NCBI RefSeq assembly: GCF_049856175.1
Contig: NZ_JBNDNA010000003.1
Coordinates: 62,001-126,000 of the forward strand
Direction of reading: 5' to 3'
Length of the DNA stretch: 64,000 nucleotides
From: JB111 sp049856175
GTDB taxonomy: Bacteria; Actinomycetota; Actinomycetes; Actinomycetales; Actinomycetaceae
This document shows, piece after piece, positions 53,600-61,996 of the stretch. How positions within the stretch are numbered: the stretch's first letter is position 1; each line of letters starts with the position of its first letter. The translations under genes were made by a program, and so were the position numbers. The notes under the pieces are model-generated. The model saw only the letters and a program-made list of their open reading frames with translations, did not search any database and had not been told where the DNA came from.

Positions 53600-54954
53600 G
53601 GGCGCGACCCGCGTCGGTGTCCGGTGCCTCCTGGGTGCGCGCCGAGGTCGCCGCCGGGCGGAACGTCACCGAGGCTCTCGACGCCGGTACGGTCGGTGCC
53701 CTCGGCTCCGGCACGCTCCTGCGCCTCGAGCACGACCTGCGTGCCGAGCTGCTCGGTGCGGGCACCCTGCTCGCCCCCCTCCTGGCCGCTCCCGACGTCA
53801 CCGACGTCCTCGTCAACGGCCCCTCGGGCGTGTGGGCGGACCGCGGCGAGGGGCTCGTCCCGGTGCCCGACCCGCGTCGGGTGCTCGGCGACGAGAGCGC
53901 CGTGCGGGGGCTCGCGACCCGGCTCGCGGCCGCGTGCGGCCGGCGGCTGGACGATGCCGCGCCCGTCGTCGACGGCACGCTGCCCGACGGGACGCGGCTG
54001 CACGCCGTCCTCCCGCCGCTCGCCGCGGACGGGACGACGATCTCCCTGCGCACCTTCCGGGACCGGACGCTGTCGCTGGCGGACCTCGTCGGCCTGGGCG
54101 CGGTGCCCGCGCACGTCGCACCCGTCCTGAAAGCCCTCGTGCGCAGCCGGGCCAACGTCGTGCTCTCCGGGGCCACCGGTACGGGCAAGACCACGATGCT
54201 CGCCGCGCTCCTCGGACTCGCCGACCACCGCGAGCGCATCGTCTGCCTCGAGGACTCGGTCGAGCTGCGCCCCGCGCACCCGCACGTCGTCCATCTCCAG
54301 GTCCGCCGACCCAACGTCCAGATGGCCGGCGAGGTCACGCTGGCCGACCTCGTGCGGGCCGCGATGCGGATGCGGCCGGACCGCATCGTGCTCGGCGAGT
54401 GCCGCGGAGCCGAGGTCCGTGACGTCCTCGGCGCGCTCAACACGGGCCACGAGGGCGGGTGGGCGACGGTGCACGCGAACACGGCGCAGGACGTGCCCAG
54501 CCGCCTCGTCGCGCTCGCGGCGCTCGCCGGGATGACCGAGTCCACGCTCGCCGCGCAGGCCGCCTCCGGGATCGACGCCGTGGTGCACCTGCGGCGGTCC
54601 GACGGACGCCGGCACGTCGCCCAGGTCGGCGTGCTCGTCCGGTCCGGAGCACAGCTGGACTGCGTCGACGCGCTGACGGTCGCGCCGGACGGACGGGTGA
54701 CGGGTGGCCCCGGGGTCGACCGCCTCGCGCACCGGGTCGGCGACGACGTCGTGGCCGCCGCCCTCGCCGCGGTCTCGGCGGAGGACGACGGCCATGACCG
54801 GTCCCCGGTCGGCGCCGACGGTGGGCGGACCGGGCAGGCGCGGGCAGGACGGGCGCGGGCCCGGACCGCGGTGGGCGAGGACGCACGGACGGACGGGGCA
54901 CGTGCGGAACCCGGTCGGCGCGCCGACCGGGCACGGGTGAGGACCGGGGCATGA
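53596..54954 (+). CDS. tadA: TadA/CpaF secretion ATPase
   Basis: A 452-residue type II/IV secretion ATPase: VTDVLVNGPSGVWADRG at the N-terminus, Walker A SGATGTGKTTMLAALLG near 192, the Asp box VCLEDSVELRP, Walker B MRPDRIVLGECRGAEV and the His box GHEGGWATVHANTA. It powers assembly of a Flp-like pilus or secretion system at the membrane. The Arg/Gly/Asp-rich C-terminal tail of about 50 residues is unusual for the family. GTG start overlapping the ssd stop. Confidence 0.95.
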   Translation: MRARPASVSGASWVRAEVAAGRNVTEALDAGTVGALGSGTLLRLEHDLRAELLGAGTLLAPLLAAPDVTDVLVNGPSGVWADRGEGLVPVPDPRRVLGDESAVRGLATRLAAACGRRLDDAAPVVDGTLPDGTRLHAVLPPLAADGTTISLRTFRDRTLSLADLVGLGAVPAHVAPVLKALVRSRANVVLSGATGTGKTTMLAALLGLADHRERIVCLEDSVELRPAHPHVVHLQVRRPNVQMAGEVTLADLVRAAMRMRPDRIVLGECRGAEVRDVLGALNTGHEGGWATVHANTAQDVPSRLVALAALAGMTESTLAAQAASGIDAVVHLRRSDGRRHVAQVGVLVRSGAQLDCVDALTVAPDGRVTGGPGVDRLAHRVGDDVVAAALAAVSAEDDGHDRSPVGADGGRTGQARAGRARARTAVGEDARTDGARAEPGRRADRARVRTGA

Positions 54955-55862
54955 CGTCCGGTGTCCTGCTCGCCGGCGTGCTCGTGCTGCTCGCCGTCGC
55001 GCTCCTCGCGCCGCCGCCCAGGCGCGTGCGGCGACCTGCGCGTCGCGCCGTCGGTCCCGCGGCCCCGTTGACACGGCGCAGGCGGCGGCACCGGCCCGTG
55101 CAGCTCGATCCCGGCCTGCTGGTGTCCGAGGTCGCCATGCGGCTGCGTGCCGGTTCGGACCCGGGGCGGGCCTGGACCGCCGCGCTGCGCCGGTCCGGTC
55201 TCCCGCCCCGTGGCGAGCCCGCCGGGCGTGGGGGTGACGCGGGGGTCGTCGTGGCTCGTTCGTCCGACGGGGAGCTCTCTCGCGCCGGGGCCGCCGGTGC
55301 CGTCGAGGGTGTGGCGCCCGTCGGCGCGGCGCGTTCGGCCGGCGCTGCCGCGGGCGAGACCTTCGGGGCCGGCGCCGAGCTCGACGAGAGCGGCGTCCCC
55401 GTCGCGCTCCTCGACCTCGCCGGTCGGCTCGGCGGCGGTCCGCGGTCCGCGGGGCGGCCGGGCGCGGGCCGCCGGGCCGGGCCACGGCTCGGCAACCGGG
55501 CGGAGCGGGCCTCGGCCCGCGGCGCGCTGGCGGGGGTCGTCGCGGCCTGCCGCGTCACGCGTGCCACCGGTGCGCCGCTGGCGGAGATCCTCGACCGCAG
55601 CGCCGTCGGCATCGCCGAGTCGGCGCGCGCTGCCGGGGCGCGTACCGTCGCGCTCGCCGGGCCGCGAGCGACCGGCAGGTTGCTCGGCTGGCTCCCCCTC
55701 CTGGGGCTGCTTCTCGGTGCCGCGGTCGGGGCGGACCCGGTCGGGGTCCTGCTCGACGGCGGGCTCGGCACCGTGTGCCTCGTGGTCGGCACGGCGTTCC
55801 TCGTCGGCGGCTGGTGCTGGGTGCTCCGCGAGGAGCGCCGGGCCGAGACGGCCGACGCATGA
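54951..55862 (+). CDS. tadB: TadB-like type II secretion F-family membrane protein
   Basis: A 303-residue protein. One N-terminal helix and an Arg-rich segment are followed by a T2SF domain (LVSEVAMRLRAGSDPGRAW), a Gly/Ala-rich insert, GVVAACRVTRATGAPLAEILDRSA and two C-terminal helices. It is the inner-membrane platform partner of TadA, and overlaps its neighbours by 4 bases on both sides. Confidence 0.85.
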   Translation: MTSGVLLAGVLVLLAVALLAPPPRRVRRPARRAVGPAAPLTRRRRRHRPVQLDPGLLVSEVAMRLRAGSDPGRAWTAALRRSGLPPRGEPAGRGGDAGVVVARSSDGELSRAGAAGAVEGVAPVGAARSAGAAAGETFGAGAELDESGVPVALLDLAGRLGGGPRSAGRPGAGRRAGPRLGNRAERASARGALAGVVAACRVTRATGAPLAEILDRSAVGIAESARAAGARTVALAGPRATGRLLGWLPLLGLLLGAAVGADPVGVLLDGGLGTVCLVVGTAFLVGGWCWVLREERRAETADA

Positions 55863-56407
55863 GTGTCCATCTGCTCCTGCTCGCCGTCGCGGCCGTCGCC
55901 CCGTGGCTGCTGACCCGCCCGGTCGCCGTTCCTGAACGGCGACGCGGACCGAGCCTGCCCGGACTCGCCCTCGACCCCGCCGTCCTGCTCGACCTGTGCG
56001 GGGCGGCCCTCGCGGCCGGCAGCTCCGTGCCCGGCGCGCTGCGCGCCCTCGGCGGTGCCCTGACCGAGATCGGCGACGGGAGCACCGCCCGGGCGCTGCG
56101 CCCGGCCGGAGACCTCCTCCTGCTCGGTGCGTCGTGGGAGGAGGCGTGGGCCGGCGCGCCCGCCCACGCGCGGGCGCTGGCCGACTGCCTCGAGCCCGCC
56201 TGGAACGACGGCGCCGACCCGGGACCGCTGCTGACGATGCGGGCCGAGACGCTGCGGGCGGACCGGGCCCGGGCGGCCGAGGAGGCCGCGGCGCGACTAG
56301 GCGTCCGCCTCGTCCTCCCGCTCGGACTGTGCTTCCTGCCCGCCTTCGTCCTGCTCGGGATCCTGCCCGTGGTCCTCGGCGCGGGGCTCGACCTGCTCGG
56401 GCGATGA
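55859..56407 (+). CDS. tadC: TadC-like type II secretion F-family protein
   Basis: A 182-residue shorter T2SF protein: an N-terminal helix, LDLCGAALAAGSSVPGALRALG, an amphipathic section and a C-terminal helix pair LGVRLVLPLGLCFLPAFVLLG. It pairs with TadB as the platform. ATGA overlap with tadB. After it is a 213-bp gap before the pilin-like gene with no feature I can support. Confidence 0.85.
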   Translation: MSVHLLLLAVAAVAPWLLTRPVAVPERRRGPSLPGLALDPAVLLDLCGAALAAGSSVPGALRALGGALTEIGDGSTARALRPAGDLLLLGASWEEAWAGAPAHARALADCLEPAWNDGADPGPLLTMRAETLRADRARAAEEAAARLGVRLVLPLGLCFLPAFVLLGILPVVLGAGLDLLGR

Positions 56408-56620
56408 GGGCCGCGTGCCGCGCGGTGCAGAGCGCCGGCCACGGCGCCCCGAGCGCGGGACAGCTCGCGCGACGCGGGTTCCACAGGTATCCGTCGTGCG
56501 CATGGATGCACAGGCCCCGACCGTCCCGGAGCGGGCCGGCACACCGCCTCGGCAGCCTGGTCCCGCGAGCCCGGCACCGGGTCGGGCGCACACCGGGACG
56601 AACCGGGGAAGGACGACGAC

Positions 56621-56839
56621 ATGCACACGATCACCCAGGCGGCTCACCGCCTCACCACCACCCTTCGTGCACGGCACGGACGCGCGGCGGAGGATCCCGA
56701 GGCGGGGATGGCGACCGCCGAGTACGCCATCGGCACGGTCGCGGCGGCCGGCCTCGCCGCGGCGCTCATCGGGATCCTCAACGGCGACGCCGTCATCTCG
56801 ATGGTGACCGGGCTCATCACGCGGGCGCTCGGGGTCTGA
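56621..56839 (+). CDS. DUF4244 Flp-pilin-like protein
   Basis: A 72-residue protein with an N-terminal basic segment, then EAGMATAEYAIGTVAAAGLAAALIGIL. The Gly-Met-Ala-Thr-Ala-Glu-Tyr junction resembles a class III prepilin cleavage site with the Glu5-Tyr6 pair of Flp pilins. It is the likely major subunit of the Tad apparatus. No prepilin peptidase gene is in the window. The stop overlaps the next ATG (TGATG). Confidence 0.85.
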   Translation: MHTITQAAHRLTTTLRARHGRAAEDPEAGMATAEYAIGTVAAAGLAAALIGILNGDAVISMVTGLITRALGV

Positions 56840-57336
56840 TGACCACGCACGCACAGCCGGGGGCCGGGCACCATGCCCGGCCCCCGGCCGCGCCCCGCCG
56901 GACGGACGAGGCCGGGTTCCGTCGGACGGGCCGGTCCTCGCGTCACCGGGCGGCCGGCGCCGCGTCCCACCGGCCCGGACCGGACGAGCGCGGCATGGTC
57001 ACGGCCGAGCTCGCGACCGTCCTGCCCGCCGTCGCCCTCGTCCTCCTGCTCGTCCTCTCGGCGATCGCCACTGGGGCCGCGCACATCCGCGCCACCGACG
57101 CGGCCCAGGCCGGCGCGCGGGCCGCCGCCGCCGGGGAGAGCTCCCAGGTGGTCGTCGACCACGCCCAGCGCCTGGCGCCCGACGACGCGAACGTCACGGT
57201 GGCGCAGGACGACGGCCTCGTCGTCGTCACGGTCGTGGCGCCGTACCCGGGTCCGCTCTCGCTCGTCGGTGGTCGGGTCATCGCCAGCGCGAGCGCGGTC
57301 CCGGAGGAGGCGCTCGTCGGAGAGGGCTCGCCGTGA
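56839..57336 (+). CDS. tadE: TadE-like pseudopilin
   Basis: A 165-residue protein. A long charged leader of about 50 residues ends with ERGMVTAELATVLPAVALVLLLVLSAI, a TadE-type cleavage site followed by one hydrophobic helix, then a periplasmic-type beta domain (NVTVAQDDGLVVVTVVAPYPG). A minor pilin or assembly factor of the Tad system. Confidence 0.85.
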   Translation: MTTHAQPGAGHHARPPAAPRRTDEAGFRRTGRSSRHRAAGAASHRPGPDERGMVTAELATVLPAVALVLLLVLSAIATGAAHIRATDAAQAGARAAAAGESSQVVVDHAQRLAPDDANVTVAQDDGLVVVTVVAPYPGPLSLVGGRVIASASAVPEEALVGEGSP

Positions 57337-57752
57337 GTGCCCCGGGTTCCGGGCCGCCTGCCGGGAGGGTCCGGGGCCGAGAGGCCGCGCGGGTCGTCGA
57401 CCGGGACCGCGAGCACGGTGCGGCGACCGTCCTCGTCGCGGGCGTCGTCGCGTCCATGCTCCTCCTCCTGGTCGGTGTGCTCGCGCTGGCCCGCGTCCAG
57501 GTCGCCCGGCAGGAGGCCCAGGGCGCCGCCGACCTCGGCTCCCTGGCCGCCGCCGGTGCGCTCCAGCACGGCGCCGCACCGGCCGAGGCGTGCGCGCGGT
57601 CGACCGGGGTGGTGGGCCTCAACGAGGCCGCCACGGTGTCGTGCGAGGTGGAGGGCGAGGAGGTCGTCGTGTCGGCGACGGTGCTCGTGGAGCTCGGCGT
57701 GTTCGGGACCTACGACGCGGTGGCTCACGCCCGCGCCGGCCCCGTGCGGTGA
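57333..57752 (+). CDS. Rv3654c-like TadE/TadG-type protein
   Basis: A 139-residue protein with REHGAATVLVAGVVASMLLLLVGVLALARVQVARQEAQGAADLGSLAAAGAL, here only noted by position (about residues 26-75), a Flp/TadG-like entry helix followed by a Cys-containing beta domain (two cysteines, near 88 and 103). In Mycobacterium this family member (secretion/helicase-neighbourhood TadE-like) sits at the same place. GTG start overlapping the previous stop. Confidence 0.8.
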   Translation: MSAPGSGPPAGRVRGREAARVVDRDREHGAATVLVAGVVASMLLLLVGVLALARVQVARQEAQGAADLGSLAAAGALQHGAAPAEACARSTGVVGLNEAATVSCEVEGEEVVVSATVLVELGVFGTYDAVAHARAGPVR

Positions 57753-57798
57753 GTGCGCCGGCCCCGTGCGGTGAGTGCGCCCGCCACGTGCGGTGGGC
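57733..57798. repeat. 22-bp tandem repeat at the end of the Tad operon
   Basis: Two exact copies of a 22-bp unit (57733-57754 and 57755-57776, core GCCGGCCCCGTGCGGTGAGT) and one decayed copy to 57798. The first copy contains the stop codon of the gene at 57,333. They lie between convergent genes. Confidence 0.8.
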
Positions 57799-57827
57799 GC
57801 GCGGTGCCCGGGCGGAGGGAGCGCCAG

Positions 57828-60434
57828 TCAGAGGTCGCCGGTCGGGGGCGCGTAAGCCTCCGCCTCCGGGTGCCGCTCGGCGGCGCCTGCGAGGACGGTG
57901 AGGAGCGCGATCGCTCCCGCCTTGTCCAGCGGGGAGTTGCCGTTGCCGCACTTCGGCGACTGCACGCAGCGCGGGCACCCGGCGACGCACGGGCACGTCC
58001 GCACGGTCTCCAGGGTGGCGCGTACCCACTCCACCGATGCGTCGAAGCCGCGGCGCGCGAACCCTGCTCCGCCCGGGAAGCCGTCGTGCACGACCACGGT
58101 GGGCCGGCCGGTCTGGTCGTGGGCCTCGGTGGACAGGCCCCCGATGTCCCACCGGTCGCACGTCGCGAGCAGCGGGAGCATGCCGATCGATGCGTGCTCG
58201 GCCGCGTGCAGCGCCCCGCCGAGCCGGCCCGGGTCGACGCCCGCCGCCTCGAGGGCGGCCTCGTCGAGGGTCCACCACGTGCCGACCGTGCGGAACGTGC
58301 GCGCGTCGAGATCGAGCTGCTCGACCCCGATCTGCCGCTGGTCGGGCACGCGGTAGCGTACGAACGAGTCGACCTGCCCGGTGATCTCGACCTCGCCGGT
58401 CGACCAGCGCACTCCGCCGCGTTCGACCACGGCCTCCTCGGACAGGAACCGGACGCTCGAGCTGCTCCGGGCGCGCGTCCGGTACGGCAGGTGGGCGCCG
58501 TCGGTGACCATCGCGACGTCGTCGACCCGGGTCTCCACCAGCAGGACCCGGCCCTGGTGGACGTACACCGCGCCGGGGTGGACCGTGGTGTCGGCGTTGC
58601 CGGCGTCGACGGTCCCCAGCACGGTGCCCGTCGCGGACTCGACGATCTGGACCTGCCGCTCGGTGCTGCCGCGCAGCGAGGTGAGGTCCTGGGCACGCAC
58701 GGTGTTCGCCACGTCCCAGTACCAGCCGGTGGGGCGGCGCCGCAGCAGCCCGAGCGTGTCGACGAGGTGGTCGAGGAGCGCGCGCCCGCGCTCGTCCTCG
58801 ATGCCGAACAGCGCGAGGTCCTCGGCCGTCAGCGGCAGCTCGGCGGCCGCGGCGCACAGGTGGGGCGCGAGGACGTGGGGGTTGGACGGGTCGAACACCG
58901 TGGCCTCGACCGGCTCCCCGAGCACGGCCTCGGGGTGGTGGACGAGGAAGGAGTCCAGCGGGTCGGCCGAGGCCACGAGCACGGCCACGCCGTCGGCCCC
59001 CGCGCGCCCGGCGCGCCCCGCCTGCTGCCACATCGAGGCGCGCGAGCCGGGCCACCCGCACAGCAGGACCGCGTCGAGCCCCGAGACGTCGATGCCCAGC
59101 TCGAGCGCGTTGGTCGTCGCCATCGCGAGCACCTCGCCCGAGCGTAGCCGGGCCTCCAGCGCACGACGCTCCTCGGGGAGGTAGCCCCCGCGGTAGGCAC
59201 GGACCGTGTCCACGAGGGCGGGCGAGACGAGCGCGAGGTGTCGGCGAGCCGACTCGGCCAGGGCCTCCGCGCCGCGACGGGACCGGACGAACGCCAGCGT
59301 CCGGGCACCGGCGGGCACGAGGTCGGCGACGAGCTCGGCGCACTCCGCGAGCGCCGACCTGCGCTCGACCTCGTCGACCTCGGCGCGGTCGAGCACCTCC
59401 TCCTCGGCCGCCACCGCGTCCGCGGGGAGTGCCCACGGGTCGTCGTCGCTGTCGCCGCGCGGCGCGTCGTCGACGAGGGGGACCGGCGGCCCGCCCGGGG
59501 ACGTGGCCGCCGCCGCGGGCGCGGCGCCGACGCGCGAGGGCTCCGAGGACGCGGACCCGGACGAGGCGATTCCGGCCCCCCACCGGTCGGCCGGGGCCGG
59601 CTGCCACAGCGCGAGGTAGCGGTCGCCCGCCGGCGAGGCGTCGTCGTCGACCACGACGACCTCGTCGGTCGACGTGCCGATGATCCGGGCGGCGGCGACG
59701 CCGGGCTCCGCGCTGGTCGCGGACAGGCAGACGACCGCCGGATCGGCGCCGAGGTGCCGCGCGACCCGCAGGAGCCGCCGCACGACGAGCGCCACGTGAG
59801 CGCCGAGGACGCCCCGGTACGCGTGCGCCTCGTCGACCACCACGACCGACAGCCCGCGCAGGACCCGCTCCCAGCGGCGCCGCGACGGGAGCACGGAGTA
59901 GTGGACGAAGTCCGGGTTGGTGAGCACGACGTCGGCGTGCTCGCGCGCCCAGTCACGCTCGGTGTCCGGGGTGTCGCCGTCGCACGTGGCCACCCGCACC
60001 GAGGTCAGCGAGCTCGCCGCGAGCAGGCCCTCGAGCGCGGTGGCCTGGTCGTGCGCGAGGGCCTTGGTCGGCGCCAGGTACAGAGCCGTCGGCCGACGTG
60101 TGTGCCGCGCGATCGACCCCGCGTAAGGGCCCACGGCGGCGAGCGCGCCCGCGCGTACCGCGGACAGCACGGGAAGCCACACGGCCATCGACTTGCCGGA
60201 GCCGGTGCCGGTCGCCACCGCCGTGTGCCTTCCCTCGTGGACGGCCTGCGCGGCGGTCACCTGGTGGGTCCACGGCAGCGCCACGCCCAGCCGGCGGTAG
60301 CCGGCCACGAGATCGGGGTCGGCCCACGACGGCCAGTCGGCCGTGCGGGCGGGACGGGCCGGCAGGTGCTCGAGGTGGACCAGCCGGTCGTCCTCGGCGC
60401 CCACGCGGCGCAGGAGGTCGACGAGTGAGGTCAC
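57828..60434 (-). CDS. DEAD/DEAH-box helicase with DUF1998 domain (Rv3649/Hrq1-like)
   Basis: An 868-residue superfamily 2 helicase: LPWTHQVTAAQAVHEGRHT (Q-motif region), Walker A ATGTGSGKS near residue 75, VVVVDEAHAYRGVLG, VCLSATSAEP, the C-lobe TNALELGIDVSGLDAVLLCG and QQAGRAGRAG. The C-terminal DUF1998-type module carries CPCVAGCPRCVQSPKCGNGN, a four-cysteine metal-binding site. Homologous to Hrq1/SftH-type 3'-5' DNA helicases. An acidic disordered insert separates the two ATPase lobes. The GTG start has CAGAAT 6 bases upstream. It ends the Mycobacterium-like synteny block. Confidence 0.93.
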   Translation of the reverse strand: MTSLVDLLRRVGAEDDRLVHLEHLPARPARTADWPSWADPDLVAGYRRLGVALPWTHQVTAAQAVHEGRHTAVATGTGSGKSMAVWLPVLSAVRAGALAAVGPYAGSIARHTRRPTALYLAPTKALAHDQATALEGLLAASSLTSVRVATCDGDTPDTERDWAREHADVVLTNPDFVHYSVLPSRRRWERVLRGLSVVVVDEAHAYRGVLGAHVALVVRRLLRVARHLGADPAVVCLSATSAEPGVAAARIIGTSTDEVVVVDDDASPAGDRYLALWQPAPADRWGAGIASSGSASSEPSRVGAAPAAAATSPGGPPVPLVDDAPRGDSDDDPWALPADAVAAEEEVLDRAEVDEVERRSALAECAELVADLVPAGARTLAFVRSRRGAEALAESARRHLALVSPALVDTVRAYRGGYLPEERRALEARLRSGEVLAMATTNALELGIDVSGLDAVLLCGWPGSRASMWQQAGRAGRAGADGVAVLVASADPLDSFLVHHPEAVLGEPVEATVFDPSNPHVLAPHLCAAAAELPLTAEDLALFGIEDERGRALLDHLVDTLGLLRRRPTGWYWDVANTVRAQDLTSLRGSTERQVQIVESATGTVLGTVDAGNADTTVHPGAVYVHQGRVLLVETRVDDVAMVTDGAHLPYRTRARSSSSVRFLSEEAVVERGGVRWSTGEVEITGQVDSFVRYRVPDQRQIGVEQLDLDARTFRTVGTWWTLDEAALEAAGVDPGRLGGALHAAEHASIGMLPLLATCDRWDIGGLSTEAHDQTGRPTVVVHDGFPGGAGFARRGFDASVEWVRATLETVRTCPCVAGCPRCVQSPKCGNGNSPLDKAGAIALLTVLAGAAERHPEAEAYAPPTGDL

Positions 60435-60459
60435 CGGGACATTCTGCGCCGTACCCGAG

Positions 60460-61137
60460 TCAGCTCGAGCCCCCCGAGCCCGTGACCGTGGTGGCGACGA
60501 CAGCGGACATCACGGCGGCGTCGACGGCAGCGACGGCGTCCCTGACCGCCTTGGCGGCCCAGTCGCCCTCGGCCATCTCCTTCACGCGGCGGCGGACCTC
60601 CCGACCGCCGAGCCCCTCGACGGGCAGGACCTTGTGGGCGATGTCCATCGCCGAGAGCACGGAGAGCAGCGCGACGGCTCGCGCGTCCCCTCGGCCCTCG
60701 GCGATCGCCGCCGTCAGCGCGGCGCGCATCTCGCGCTCGTGCCTGGCGTCGTCCGTCGGCCACGTGGTGCTCGAGAACAGGCCGAGCACCCGCCCCTCCT
60801 CGCGCCGCAGGATGCCGCGCTCCGCGAGCGTCTCGAGCAGCGGCTCCCTGGCGGCGCGGCCGAGCCGCGTGACGAGCTCGCTCGCGGTGCGGTCCTTGGC
60901 CGTGACCTCCTCCAGAGCGTCGGCGAGAACGGGGTGCTCGGGGGGCGGCGCACCCGTCGGCTCCACGGTCGAGCGCCGGAACAGCCCGGACGGCTCCCCG
61001 ATCTGGACCCAGCCGCCGAGGGCGAGCTCGGCCAGCAGTGCGCCGCCGAGCCCGGCGACGAGGTAGGAGTGGTGGGTGAAGCGCCCGGAGTCGTCGTCGA
61101 GCAGGAGCAGGGTGAGGTCTTCCGCGAGCAGCGTCAC
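60460..61137 (-). CDS. GPP34 (Golgi phosphoprotein 3-like) domain protein
   Basis: A 225-residue protein with LLAEDLTLLLLDDDSGRF at the start, GLGGALLAELALGGWVQIG and a helical remainder ending in Thr/Gly/Ser. These are the GPP34 family marks; in eukaryotes the fold binds phosphatidylinositol 4-phosphate, and in actinobacteria its role is unknown. TACCGT lies 6 bases before the GTG at 61137, supporting this start and a leaderless message. Confidence 0.85.
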   Translation of the reverse strand: MTLLAEDLTLLLLDDDSGRFTHHSYLVAGLGGALLAELALGGWVQIGEPSGLFRRSTVEPTGAPPPEHPVLADALEEVTAKDRTASELVTRLGRAAREPLLETLAERGILRREEGRVLGLFSSTTWPTDDARHEREMRAALTAAIAEGRGDARAVALLSVLSAMDIAHKVLPVEGLGGREVRRRVKEMAEGDWAAKAVRDAVAAVDAAVMSAVVATTVTGSGGSS

Positions 61138-61229
61138 ACCAGCACGGTAGCGGGCAGGGTGCCCGCAGGCGTGCCGGCCCCGCGCGGCGACCGACCGGTG
61201 GTGCCCAGGCGGCGGTGGCGGGAGCGTGA

Positions 61230-61982
61230 TCAGTCCGCGGCGATCACCCCGTCCGCCACCTCGACGCGGATCGGCTCGGCCGCCCAGCTGATCGGCCGCT
61301 CGAACGCCGTGTTCGGCGAGGTGAGATGCCCCTCGATGACCAGCTCGTACTCCCCGTCGGGCAGAGGCGTGACGGCGACCGTCTCCCCCGTCTCGTGGTC
61401 CCCGCAGGGCATGGGGAACACGGTCGTGGTGGAGGTGGCCGGTGCGCCGATCTCGATCGGCTCCTCGAGGCCGGCGTACGTGACCGTCTCGTCGTCCCCG
61501 GCGAGAACGGCGACGACCTCGTCGCTGACGGGGTCGACGAGAACGACGAAGACGGTGTGTGCGAACAGGTCGGTGGAGGTGTAGCCCGGTCCGCCGAGCT
61601 CGACCTCCAGGCCGAGACGGGCCGGCGTCGAGCCGTCGAGCAGGCGGACCGCCACGTGGTCGACGGCGCTGGTGTCGCCCCGGGGTCGGTAGACGTCGTC
61701 GATCAGCGTCCCGCACACCTCCTGCGCTCGTTCCGAGTACGCGACCTCACCGGGGGCAGACGGCGGGTCGGACCCGTCCGGGTGGTCGGACCCGTCCGGG
61801 TGGTCGGACCGGTCCGGCGGGTAGGAGCCCGCCGGTGGGCCCGTGTCGCAGGCGCCCAGCACGAGCATCGATCCGAGCGCGAGCGCACGGACGACGGACC
61901 GAGATCGAACGGGGGGTGCAACGCCCGGGTCGGTGGGGGCGACGCGCCCTCGCGCGCGGCCGTGCCGTGCTGCTGCGGTCAT
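61230..61982 (-). CDS. Putative lipoprotein, paralogue of the next gene
   Basis: A 250-residue protein. The basic N-terminus, hydrophobic stretch and lipobox LVLGACDTG point to lipidation near Cys45. A short HPDGSD repeat follows. The beta-rich mature part (LGLEVELGGPGY, FPMPCGDHETGE, TPLPDGEYELVIEGHL) has no family I know, but matches the neighbour at 61,997 in order. AGGAG precedes the ATG. Downstream gene of a two-gene unit. Confidence 0.7.
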   Translation of the reverse strand: MTAAARHGRARGRVAPTDPGVAPPVRSRSVVRALALGSMLVLGACDTGPPAGSYPPDRSDHPDGSDHPDGSDPPSAPGEVAYSERAQEVCGTLIDDVYRPRGDTSAVDHVAVRLLDGSTPARLGLEVELGGPGYTSTDLFAHTVFVVLVDPVSDEVVAVLAGDDETVTYAGLEEPIEIGAPATSTTTVFPMPCGDHETGETVAVTPLPDGEYELVIEGHLTSPNTAFERPISWAAEPIRVEVADGVIAAD

Positions 61983-61996
61983 CGGGAGCTCCTGTG

